From positions 248,001 through 312,000 of the forward strand of contig NZ_JANKMS010000006.1 in the NCBI RefSeq assembly GCF_024649945.1: a DNA stretch of 64,000 bases, given 5' to 3'. Below the pieces are notes generated by a model. That model saw nothing but the letters and a program-made list of their open reading frames with translations. It had not been told where the DNA came from and did no database searches. The DNA comes from Flavobacterium panacis. GTDB taxonomy: Bacteria > Bacteroidota > Bacteroidia > Flavobacteriales > Flavobacteriaceae. This document shows positions 35,601 through 44,800 of the stretch, one piece after another. The translations under genes and the position numbers were made by a program. Numbering within the stretch: the stretch's first letter is position 1; each line of letters begins with the position of its first letter.

Positions 35601-35865
35601 ATAGGAACAGGAAAAATTTCAACATCATTTTTGGATGATTTGAAGAAATTGGCGTACTACATGTAATGTCTGTCTTCGATTGACTTGGTAATTTTGGTTT
35701 AGATGTTCTGTTGGGGATTGATGTGAAAAATTATAAAAACGCAATTGGTTCATGCCAATAAACTAAAAGCAATTCTGCAAATATTATTGACGATTTGAAA
35801 AGATTGTTATGCTTAATGTACAGTTGTCTTTCTTTCGCTCTATTAACTACTTTTATGTGATTTAG
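35601..35865. repeat. Diverged direct repeat, right copy
   Basis: Matches 30738-30990 in the same orientation with many point changes and small indels. The gap from 35348 to 36359 otherwise contains only the palindrome at 35559 and the promoter/operator at 36248; the remaining AT-rich DNA shows no gene. Confidence 0.65.
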
Positions 35866-36247
35866 GTTTTGTGACACAAAAGTAATCCCTTTTATCAAGT
35901 GCATCTCGAAAGAAGAGTAGATTTATTGTAAAAGGATGTTAGTATTAAAGCTAAAAATTGATAAACATATTCCAAGTTTATATTCTCATAAAATTCTTTA
36001 ATCATTCATTGAATAGAATATGAATTTTTATAAGTCTTGGGGTAAAATTATTTATTATAATAAAAATTTAAAAGATTAATCTTGTTATTTAAATGAAGGT
36101 TTTTCCGAGGTACTAGAGACTTATTCAGTTCTTTTAAATTAAATAACTGAATTTTAAATAGCTGTTTGTTAGTGTTTTAAATTGTTTTTAAATGTGATTA
36201 GAGACTTGAAATATAAACCAAGTTGAAAAAAAAAAAAATAAAAATAG

Positions 36248-36287
36248 ACAGACAAGTTTGTCTGTATTGAATTTTTTTCTAAGTTTG
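36248..36287 (+). promoter_or_regulatory. TetR operator overlapping the DUF1348 promoter
   Basis: ACAGACAAGTTTGTCTGT (36248-36265) is an 18-bp palindrome with 8-bp arms. Its TTTG (36257-36260) is a fitting -33 element, 19 bp before TAAGTTTG (36280-36287), a consensus -7 element. A near copy lies before the TetR gene at 37554. Binding there would block RNA polymerase. Confidence 0.8.
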
Positions 36288-36359
36288 CCCTGTAGAATCG
36301 CAATAGATTTAATAAATAAATAAAACAAATAATTATTTAACAATTTAATTTACTAAAAA

Positions 36360-36773
36360 ATGGAACAGAAACATCCACTACCGCCTTTTACATTGGAATC
36401 CGCACTACAGAAAATTCAATTTGCTGAAGATGCATGGAATTCTCAGGATCCTGTAAAAATTTCTAAAGCCTATACCATCGACAGTGAATGGAGGAACAGG
36501 GATAAATTTGTCAACGGAAGAGAAGAAATTGTCGAATTTCTTGCCAACAAATGGGCCAAGGAGCTGCATTATAAGCTTAAAAAGGAGTATTGGTCCCACA
36601 CGGACAACCGCATCGCAGTCCGATTTGAATATGAATACATGGACCCGCAGGGCAATTGGTTCAGGGCGTATGGAAATGAAAATTGGGAATTTGACGAGAA
36701 TGGATTGATGGCTAGGAGATACGCTAGTATTAATGATTTAGCGATAAGCGAAGAAGATAGAAAGTTTAAATAA
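36360..36773 (+). CDS. DUF1348 (NTF2-like) protein, cytosolic copy
   Basis: 137 residues with no signal peptide. It matches DUF1348 along its whole length ([60 protein letters not shown]). The NTF2-like cone fold has a pocket that may bind or act on a small molecule, but no reaction is established for this family. The next gene is a paralogue, about 85% identical in the shared region, that carries a signal peptide. Both lie under a TetR-type operator, suggesting an inducible response to a chemical. Confidence 0.88.
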   Translation: MEQKHPLPPFTLESALQKIQFAEDAWNSQDPVKISKAYTIDSEWRNRDKFVNGREEIVEFLANKWAKELHYKLKKEYWSHTDNRIAVRFEYEYMDPQGNWFRAYGNENWEFDENGLMARRYASINDLAISEEDRKFK

Positions 36774-36921
36774 ATGAAACTTTATAGAAGTGGAATTGGT
36801 AATTAGTAATTATTGAATTGGCTGATTCCGCTTTTATCTATCTATACCATCAGAATGTGGAAGCATCATATTGAAGCTTCTAAAAGAATTAATTTTAATA
36901 TAAAAATAAAAAAAGGGAGCT

Positions 36922-37416
36922 ATGAAAATATTTAAACAGATCATTTTAACAGTTGGATTTCTGACAGCAGGCTTGGCAGGTGCACAAAGTTCCTCGAATA
37001 CACAAACAGAGAAAAAGTATCCGGTGCCGCCCTTTACCTTGGAAACCGCATCACAGAAAGTGAAACATGCAGAAGATGCCTGGAATTCTAAAGATCCTGT
37101 AAAAATTTCTAAAGCATACACCATTGACAGCGAATGGAGGAACAGGGATAAATTTGTCAACGGAAGGGAAGAGATTGTCAAGTTTCTGTCTGATAAATGG
37201 AAGAAGGAGCTGCATTACAAGCTTAAAAAGGATTACTGGGCACACACAGACAACCGTATTGCCGTGAGATTCGAATATGAGTATATGGACCAGAAGGGTA
37301 ATTGGTTCAGGGCATACGGAAATGAAAATTGGGAATTTGATGAGAATGGCCTGGCCAAAAGGTATGCCAGCATTAACGATCTGCCAATCAAGGAAAGTGA
37401 TCGAAAGTTTAAATAA
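36922..37416 (+). CDS. DUF1348 (NTF2-like) protein, exported copy
   Basis: 164 residues. A signal peptide ([22 protein letters not shown]) precedes a DUF1348 domain almost the same as in the gene upstream ([60 protein letters not shown]). The pair clearly arose by tandem duplication, with one copy gaining a secretion signal, so the same chemistry or binding seems to be wanted on both sides of the inner membrane. The gap between them is 148 nt with no evident second operator. Confidence 0.88.
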   Translation: MKIFKQIILTVGFLTAGLAGAQSSSNTQTEKKYPVPPFTLETASQKVKHAEDAWNSKDPVKISKAYTIDSEWRNRDKFVNGREEIVKFLSDKWKKELHYKLKKDYWAHTDNRIAVRFEYEYMDQKGNWFRAYGNENWEFDENGLAKRYASINDLPIKESDRKFK

Positions 37417-37553
37417 CTCAAACTTTATATGAAGTAGAATTAGTTTTGTTTTTGCAGCACCTATTTCTACTTTTTTATGTGCCATGCAAAAAGCAAGTAT
37501 AGCTATGCTTTGTGTTCTAGAACTTTTTGTGAGCTAATTTCAAGGAGTTTTAG

Positions 37554-37594
37554 ACAGACAAGTTTGTATGTTTTTAGGATTAGTTATATATTTG
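37554..37594 (+). promoter_or_regulatory. TetR operator overlapping the tetR promoter
   Basis: ACAGACAAGTTTGTATGT (37554-37571) differs by one base from the site at 36248. Its TTTG (37563-37566) stands 20 bp before TATATTTG (37587-37594), the -7 element; the ATG follows at 37613. This indicates autoregulation. Confidence 0.8.
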
Positions 37595-37612
37595 TAATCT
37601 AAAATTTAGTTT

Positions 37613-38140
37613 ATGATATCTCCAAAAGAAAGAATTATGGATGTGACTATGGTCCTGTTTGCTAGCCAGGGTTATAATTCAACCGGCATTAATCAGATTA
37701 TTTCCGAAGCAAATGTTGCCAAGGCCAGTTTTTATCAGCATTTTAAATCCAAAGAGGACTTATGTGCTGCCTTCTTGAATGCAAGGCATGTCTATTGGTT
37801 TGATGAGCTTCATAATTTTATAAAAGGTAAAAAAGATATAAGATCAAAGGTTATCTCATCTTTCGATTATCTAATTCACATGAACGCAAAGGAAAACTTC
37901 AGGGGATGCAGCTTCTTGAATATTCTGTCTGAAATTCCAGCTGATAATTTAAAAATATTAAATGTAATTCAGGAGCATAAAAAGGACCTTCGGCATTTTT
38001 TTTCAAATCTCATATCCGAAGAGGGAGTGTCAGACCATATTTATATGCTTTTTGAGAGCTCTATAATAGAAAGTCAGATGTTTAAGTCTAATGAGCTGAT
38101 AGAAAAATCAAAATTGATTGTCAATAGTTTAATTAATTAG
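37613..38140 (+). CDS. TetR/AcrR family transcriptional repressor
   Basis: 175 residues. The N-terminal HTH is typical (ISPKERIMDVTMVLFASQGY, NSTGINQIISEANVAKASFY, QHFKSKEDLCAAFL); the helical C-terminal ligand domain is variable. It probably binds the two near-identical palindromes at 36248 and 37554, thereby controlling the DUF1348 pair and itself. The ligand is unknown. Confidence 0.92.
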   Translation: MISPKERIMDVTMVLFASQGYNSTGINQIISEANVAKASFYQHFKSKEDLCAAFLNARHVYWFDELHNFIKGKKDIRSKVISSFDYLIHMNAKENFRGCSFLNILSEIPADNLKILNVIQEHKKDLRHFFSNLISEEGVSDHIYMLFESSIIESQMFKSNELIEKSKLIVNSLIN

Positions 38141-38228
38141 GTAAATCAAAAGCTGTTCTTTTTCAAAAACGTGCAATTGTTAATAGCATAATGTTTTGAC
38201 CTGTACATTTAAAATGAAATTGTAAGCA

Positions 38229-38861
38229 GTGTCAAAATTTTGGTTCAATCATAAATTATATCACATCGTGGAAATCAACAAGGATTATCAGCCTGCCAAA
38301 AAGAGAAGGTTTGTCAGAAAGGCAAGCATTTTGATACTTCTGCTTATTCAAATTGCTTTTTTGTCTGCTATTTTCAGGGAAAATTTCCATTCGTTGTGGA
38401 TCTTGATTTCTATCATAGTCATGTGTCCATTGATACTGGTGAGCTATTTGCGGGGACAGATTCATCATTATGATCATCAATATGAACATATACTGGTTGT
38501 ATCTTGGATTCCTGTAGGTGCAGTGTCTTCTTTTTATCTTAATCATTATCTGGGTTTAGGTCCTGTAATATCGGCAGCTGCAATTGGGACTTTGGGATCT
38601 TTTATTCCTGAAATCAATAAAGGATCCGATTATTTAAAGCAGGTTCCGGCAGTAATGTATTGTGGCGGATTTATTGGAATGTCAAGCACGCGTGTGGCGC
38701 CGGATATCTTCTTTATTTTGGCTGCGAGTTTTTTTACTGCCGTATTGATCCTGGTTTCTAAAAGCCTTTTTTCAGGAGTTGGAGGCAAATTAGGCACCCT
38801 TGCATTCACAGGTGTTGTGATAACTTCATTTATTTATTATCTTATCTCATATTATGTCTGA
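38229..38861 (+). CDS. Unknown multi-pass membrane protein, subunit A of a paralogous pair
   Basis: 210 residues from GTG at 38229; no earlier ATG is in frame after the preceding stop. A basic N-terminal stretch (PAKKRRFVRK) precedes about six membrane helices. A histidine-rich loop reads GQIHHYDHQYEH (about 76-87). The C-terminal region YLKQVPAVMYCGGFIGMSST...FSGVGGKLGTLAF matches the next protein. I do not recognise the family. It overlaps the next gene by 8 bp, so the two are translationally coupled. Confidence 0.75.
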   Translation: MSKFWFNHKLYHIVEINKDYQPAKKRRFVRKASILILLLIQIAFLSAIFRENFHSLWILISIIVMCPLILVSYLRGQIHHYDHQYEHILVVSWIPVGAVSSFYLNHYLGLGPVISAAAIGTLGSFIPEINKGSDYLKQVPAVMYCGGFIGMSSTRVAPDIFFILAASFFTAVLILVSKSLFSGVGGKLGTLAFTGVVITSFIYYLISYYV

Positions 38862-39300
38862 TGTTTTGGTATTGATCCTGGTCGGTTTCACAGGCGCAGT
38901 GATGACCTTTTATGTAAGTGAAGGAAGAAAGCAGGGACCTGTTCGTTCCTCTGCGGTTTTATCGCTGGCTGTTGCGCTCATTATGCGCTTCGATGCTTTA
39001 AATATCGAATTGTATTTGACCCAAAATATCCCTTTGGTTTTTATCGGATCATCATTTATAGGGATGGTTTCAAGCCGATTGATTTCAAATTACAGGGCGA
39101 TAGGGGCCGGCGGGATGGTTTTCTGCATCATCTTTCTCAATACAAGTAGGTTCTTTACGGGTTATGGCGGTGCGCTGGGAACAGCTGCATGTATTTCGCT
39201 GCTAACTATTTTGAGTATTCCCATTGTTACTAAAAGGCACAGGTTGACAAATGGATTTGCTTTATTTAGAAAAACGATCTTTAGAATAAAACGGGAATAG
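38854..39300 (+). CDS. Unknown multi-pass membrane protein, subunit B of a paralogous pair
   Basis: 148 residues with about five membrane helices. The segment YLTQNIPLVFIGSSFIGMVS ... FFTGYGGALGTAA aligns with subunit A: shared FIGM-x-S-x-R and G-x-GG-x-LGT-x-A motifs. A short basic tail follows (TKRHRLTNG, RKTIFRIKRE). A heteromeric membrane complex is likely. Family and substrate are unknown. It lies downstream of the TetR gene but is not obviously under its operator. Confidence 0.75.
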   Translation: MSDVLVLILVGFTGAVMTFYVSEGRKQGPVRSSAVLSLAVALIMRFDALNIELYLTQNIPLVFIGSSFIGMVSSRLISNYRAIGAGGMVFCIIFLNTSRFFTGYGGALGTAACISLLTILSIPIVTKRHRLTNGFALFRKTIFRIKRE

Positions 39301-39551
39301 AGCAATAATCCAATGTATCTGCTGCGCGGGATCAAAAACATCATGTTTGGGAATTTACTATTTTTTATCCGTAGTTGAAGGCCGATAAATAATAGAAGTT
39401 TGGAGCGCTATTAAATTTCCTGTTTAAAATTATAATAGTAGTCAAATGATGAACTTTTTTTAAACATCTAAATGATTATATTTATGGCTTATACAAACTG
39501 ACACACTTGTGTTTTTGTAGTCGTCCGAGTAGTAACGCAGATAATTTTAAA

Positions 39552-39879
39552 ATGACAAAACTACCGGTATTTATATCGGCAATATTATTTTTAACCTGTA
39601 TTGAAGAAAAGAAAACAGCTGCATCGTATTGCGCCGTTTCATGTCCCTGCACTCAATGGAGAATAAAAGATGAAAAACAAAACATATATCTGGAGGAGGT
39701 AGAACAGTAAGCTTCCTGAAGAAGATAAGCTTTGTGACGGAAAAACATTACCGTTTAAAGCTGCGGTAAAAGGCAGATTTAAACAATGGAAAGGAATTCC
39801 AAAAGGTTATTGAATAAAAGGAAAGCCGGAACCGGCTGAGATTTTTGTTTATAATGAGATTAAAATTCTCAATGAGTAA
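39552..39879 (+). pseudogene. Broken lipoprotein-like gene
   Basis: A short export signal (MTKLPVFISAILFLTC) runs into CAVSCPCTQWRIKDEKQNIY and stops at about 39710. The sequence then continues in another frame as KLPEEDKLCDGKTLPF and FKQWKGIPKGY, a TGA (about 39811), then IKGKPEPAEIFVYNEIKILN. Together these read as one protein of about 108 residues that was broken by a single-base insertion near 39708 and a nonsense codon. The intact form would be a small lipoprotein. The gap on either side (39301-39551, 39880-39970) shows nothing else. Confidence 0.65.
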
Positions 39880-39970
39880 GGAAATAAGCAGCTTCTACGC
39901 CTGTAATACACAGAAGAAATTAATATATTAAATAACTGATAAACAAAAATCATTTAAAATTATTATTTTA

Positions 39971-40219
39971 TCAGCCAGCCAATATCTCTGCCGGAGCAGG
40001 CAGTCCAAGTTCTTTCGCAGCAGAGCGGATATCCCTGAAAAAGCCGATGCCTTCAGAACTTTTGGTGTAGCAGATAATATCAAATTCATTACTTGAAATC
40101 TCTTCTATCTTTATATCTTTAATTGAAGGTGATTCCAGTTTGAATCTGTAAATGGGTTTGCCCATTATTATGTTGTTATAATATTGGCAGAGCTGTTCTG
40201 CCTGTTTTTGAGTGTACAT
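39971..40219 (-). CDS. Small hypothetical protein
   Basis: 82 residues. It starts MYTQKQAEQLCQYYNNIIMG and contains a mixed alpha/beta pattern with SPSIKDIKIEEISSNEFDII. No signal, membrane helix or known motif is visible. It stands alone in a region with gene relics. The coding character is fair, with an amphipathic first helix and no low-complexity sequence. It could be a small orphan of the island. Confidence 0.55.
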   Translation of the reverse strand: MYTQKQAEQLCQYYNNIIMGKPIYRFKLESPSIKDIKIEEISSNEFDIICYTKSSEGIGFFRDIRSAAKELGLPAPAEILAG

Positions 40220-40490
40220 TGTCTGATCTCATTTTATTGCTACAAGATATGAAAAAACATATTATTTTTAGAGATTCTTTAAGACGTTTTGCTTTCATGC
40301 ATCGGCTTCACTAATGGCATTATGAGTATGATGTTCAGCAGAACTGCGATAAGTCATTTTTTACATCAATTAAGAGAATTAATCAGTTTTTTTGCCTGGG
40401 TTCTGCCAGCAGGTAGCAACCCGAGATTGAAACATATAAAATTCTAGTGTTGAAATTCAGCTTAATTAGCCTTGTATCCAGTATTTTTTT

Positions 40491-40568
40491 AGGAGCTTTT
40501 CCCGCTATACGCTGCAATCTTTTGTGCCGAACCTCGGCGCAAAAGGATTTCCACTGCTGTCGGGGCTG
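40491..40568 (-). ncRNA. Candidate structured RNA conserved in Flavobacteria (possibly Flavo-1-like)
   Basis: On the minus strand the sequence begins AGCCCCGACAGCAGTGGAAA and ends AGCGGGAAAAGCTCCT. A strong inner stem pairs CTTTTGCGCCGA with TCGGCACAAAAG, and outer AGC-CCCG can pair with CGGG-(AAA)-GCT. I recognise the 'AGCCCCGAT...AGCGG.ATCCTTTT...AGCGGGA.A.GCTCC' layout as a recurring intergenic element in Flavobacterium genomes. The name Flavo-1 is from memory and is not confirmed. It sits 270 nt upstream of the small hypothetical gene on the same strand; the gap 40220-40791 otherwise shows nothing. Confidence 0.55.
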
Positions 40569-40791
40569 AAAAAGTTAAAAAGGCAATCAGGGAGTTCGCC
40601 GTTTTTTACTTCAGAATGTCAGTAGATAAGGATTAAATATTTGATTATTATGGATTTAGATGTTAAAATTTGTTGATTCTTCTAGACAAAAGGTATAAGC
40701 ATTTAAAGCCGCTAAAAATTGTTGTTTGATAAAAGCAACAAATTGTTTTATTTCTTTATCTTTAATTCTGCTGGAAAGTTTTAAGACAGAA

Positions 40792-41127
40792 ATGCAGAGG
40801 GATACCGTACTATTTACACCGAAGTTAAAGAAGCACCTCGAGAACTCGTACATTAACAACTGGGACAATTGCATTACCGAGCATCTGGTGCGGCTCGGTG
40901 AAATAAGGACCGCAAAATTAGTGGGTGATGCAGAAGAAGAAAACCGTTTGAGAAAAGAGCATACTATAACGATGGGATTTGTATTATTACCCTTTTTGGA
41001 GAATTTGATCATATCTTACGAAACAGATCGAAAAAAGTATCCGGATTTCAAAAGTTTCCTGCCTGTAATCTTTGAATCACTCCATGCACTTAAACCGGAA
41101 GATATTGACAAACTCATCAAAGATTAG
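40792..41127 (+). CDS. Small hypothetical helical protein
   Basis: 111 residues from ATG at 40792 (MQRDTVLFTPKLKKHLENSY). A TTG at 40726 is possible, but the added residues are hydrophobic and unlike the rest. The protein is largely helical and charged (NRLRKEHTITMGFVLLPFLE, ESLHALKPEDIDKLIKD). No family recognised. It is a single gene between relics. Confidence 0.55.
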   Translation: MQRDTVLFTPKLKKHLENSYINNWDNCITEHLVRLGEIRTAKLVGDAEEENRLRKEHTITMGFVLLPFLENLIISYETDRKKYPDFKSFLPVIFESLHALKPEDIDKLIKD

Positions 41128-41237
41128 TTTTTTGTTTTAGTAAGGGGTTGTTTTGTAATGGGTTGAAGTGTCTGGTTTTTGTTTTTTGATTATTTTAGCG
41201 GAGTGATGCATCAATTATAGACCAGTAATTTACAACA

Positions 41238-41375
41238 GTGTTAAAAAGCAGCAATACCTATCATAAATTTTGGATCTTGGATGGTCTTGAGCTGCCCAAT
41301 GCGCAGCACAATACGGTCGGTTTTCCGTATCATGCGCATGACAATTTTAATATTGCCTTGATCTTAAAGCACTGA
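41238..41375 (+). pseudogene. Truncated AraC-type regulator fragment (cupin N-terminus only)
   Basis: A 45-codon frame reading VLKSSNTYHKFWILDGLELP ... VGFPYHAHDNFNIALILKH then stop. The FPYHAHDNFNIALIL segment looks like the start of the cupin-type sensing domain of AraC regulators, where a His pair is usual; the HTH part is missing. The rest of the gap 41128-41848 has only weak frames, one (41707-41877) for a 56-residue protein with a hydrophobic helix that I do not trust. Confidence 0.4.
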
Positions 41376-41848
41376 AATAAGTCATTAATTCATTTCTGAC
41401 AGAAATAAATTATTATCTGCTTTATTTCTTTTCTTATCGTCTTTCAGACGTGCTTCTGCAACAGCAGTCAATCAATTTTAGTTTTACAAGAGCATTAAAT
41501 ATATTGGGTTTTAATAAAAATATCAATATTCCTATCTGTTGGAATGATTTTGTTGCTTTGGACTACAGACGGGCTGCTAAAGTGGAAAGCAAATGTACAT
41601 TCCTTAAAGGCTATTCTCGAAATAGAGCAGTATGATCTCTATAATTACAAGTATCGCGAATTTGAAAAACTAAAAAATTTGGAGGAGCTTTTCATTGTTT
41701 TATTAAATGGCTTTTTCAGAAGATATTCAATTGCAGTTCATGTTCTATTTCTGGCATTTACTGTGTATTGCCATTTTAATTTTCTGCCAATTAGGTTGCT
41801 GGAGAATTAAACACTACCTTTCCAATGAATTTAATAAACAGCAGATAG

Positions 41849-44800
41849 GTGGAGCCATTAGAATGTACAGATTATAAGTATGGATTTTTAAGAACGGGGG
41901 GTAATTTGGGCAGGCTGATTAATGATTTCAACTGGTGCGGGACCGCCTTGGGCCCTATTGATTTATGGAGCGAAAACCTCTGCTCATCCCTGAGCATTCT
42001 TCTGGGGTCTTCTGTTCCTTCATTTTTAGTATGGGGAGATCAGCATAATTTTTTTTATAACGATTCTTTTCGCCCATTTTTAAAAAAATCAGATGCTGGT
42101 TCCGAAGTATTGGGAAATGATGTAAATGAAGTGCTGAAGGCAGAATGGAAAACAGCCGCCTTTACGTTGAAGGATATGGAAGTTAAGCATCTTGCAAAAT
42201 CTGAAGATAACATAACGACAAGTTTTGTCCACAATTCAACATCAAAACAGGTATATCTCACTCTTAGTTACAGGGCGGTATTTGATAAGAATGGAAGTAG
42301 CCGAGGCTTTTTTGTAACCTGTATAGAAAGCTCAGCAGCCATGCCGGCACTTATAAAGTCCAGCAGTGCACGCTCGCAGCTTAATAGCGTACTAATGCAG
42401 TCTAATGCAGGAATAGCCCAGGCAGACATGAATGGACGGATTGTGGAGGTTAATGAGCGCTACTGCCAGATGCTTGGATACAGCCGTGATGAAATTCTAA
42501 AAATGAATTTAGGTGAGCTTACCCATCCTGATGATTTGGAACACAATAAGATTTTAATCCAGGACTGTATCGCCAATGGGAAAGATTTCCTGATGACAAA
42601 AAGGTACATCTGCAAGAATGGAAAAGAAATATGGGTGACCAATAGTGTTGCGCTGGTTGTTGATTACCAAGGGAATAAGTATATAACTGCGATTGCAATT
42701 GATATCACAGAACAAAAAGAAAAAGAAAAACAGCTGACTGTAAGCGAGAATCGTTTTAAAAGCCTTGTTGGTAAAGCGCCAGTTGGAACAGCATTATTCC
42801 GAGGTGAGGAATTTTATATAGATCTTGCAAATGATGTTGTGCTGGGATACTGGAAAAAAAAGGATGACATTATCGGAAAAAAAATAACAGATGTTCTTTC
42901 AGATAGTACAAATTATGAGCTCTTTGAGCGCCTGGACCAGGTTACCAGGTCAGGCTCATTTTTCAAGGCAGAAGGGGCTTTAATTGTAGATAAAAAAACA
43001 GGAGCAGAGAGTTATTTTGATTATTCTTTAACACCGCTTTTTGATGAAAATAATACCGTCTACGGCGTTCTTTACATGTGCTCGGATGTGACCATAAGCA
43101 TTAAGGCACAGAATCAGACAGCCGAAAACCTTAACCAGCTTGCATCCATATTTGAGCAGTCCCCAGTAGGCATTGCCACGTTGACTGTAAGTGATGATCT
43201 TGCTTTTCAAAGTGCAAATGCTTTTTACTGCGAACTTGTTGGACGGGAAAGGAATGATCTGATAGGAAAACCTCTTCTGGAGGCTCTTCCCGAAATCAAA
43301 GGCCAGGGGTTTGATGCGCTTTTAAAAGAGGTGATAAATACAGGCCAGGCTTTTGTTGCCAAGGAAGTGGAAGTAGAGCTTTTCCGACGCGGTAGAATGG
43401 AATATATTTATGTGGACCTGACCTATCAGCTGCATCATAATCTGGAAGGAGGGGCTGAAATTATCCTGGTAATTGCCACAGATGTAACAAATCAGGTTTT
43501 AAGCCGCCGGGAAGTGGAAGAGAGTGAGGCCAAGATGCAGAACATTATAGCTGCCGCGCCGGCAGGGATAGGATTATTTGTGGGCCGTGACCTTATCATT
43601 GAAAATCCAAATCAGACTTTTATAGATATTGTTGGCAAAGGTCCGCACATCGAAGGACTTCCTTTGCGTGAGGCAATGCCTGAACTTATAACAGAAGGAC
43701 AAGCGTATTTAAAAATTCTGGATGATATTTTTGAAACAGGCGTACCTTTTATTTCTCCTGCATCTCTAGTGAAAATAAACCAGAACGGTGTATTGAATGA
43801 TAATTACTATAATATATCCTATACGCCGATTTATAATAAAGAAGGAGAAATTTACGCCATACTCGATATCGCTATAGATGTGACAGCCCAGGTAAAAGCC
43901 CAGCAGTCAAAGGAGGAAAGTGAAGCGCATCTCGAACTGTTGAGGGACACTGTTCCTGCCATGATATTTTACTTAGACAACGAAATGAGGTACTGTTCCT
44001 ATAATTCAGTTTTTATGGATTGGTTCGGTGTAGGGAAGCAGGAAGCCATTGGCAAGACAGTTCGGGAATTTATCGGTGAGGCCGCCTATGCCAAGGTTCT
44101 TCCGCATCTAAGTATTGCTTACGGCGGAGAACAGGAAAGATATGAAATGTTTGCTCCCTCAAGAATGGGAACAGGCAGGTGGCTCAGTATCGTCTACACG
44201 CCGCATAAAAACAATCGTGATGAGGTAATCGGACTTATCGTTCATGCAACCGATATTACGCTGAGTAAACAAACTGAAATCGCACTGAGAGAGAGTGAAT
44301 CTAAACTGCTGGCAGTTTTAGAAGCCGCTCCTGTTTCAATCTGTGTGTTTGCAGGGGAAGATCTGCGGATTGAAAACCCCAATTATCCCTTCACTGTAAA
44401 TGTGAATAAAGGCAGTAAAATAGAAGGAATGTCCATCAGGGATCTTCTGGCAGATACGCACTCGGAAACATTAATTAAAGATGTGGAAAGAGTATATAAA
44501 ACAGGAGAGAGTTTTAACGCAGACGGTATTCCCGGGATTCATTTTAAAGATAACCACCCTGCTTTTTATAATATTAGCCTTTCCCCTTTACTGGATGATT
44601 CCGGCCATGTTTATGCAGTGCTGTATGTCAGCTCCGATGTCACAAAAGAAATCACATCCATTAGAAAAATAGAACAGACCGAAGAAGCTCTGCGAGCAGC
44701 GGTTGAAATTGCTGAAATGGGAACATGGTCTACAGATATTGCCACAGGAATAACAACTGTTTCAGCCCGCCATGCTGAAATATTCGGATTTGAAAATACA

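Noticed and set aside
41707..41877. 56-codon ORF with one hydrophobic helix overlapping the kinase start
   Set aside because: It is short, has no recognisable relative and overlaps the GTG start of the kinase; too little support to annotate.
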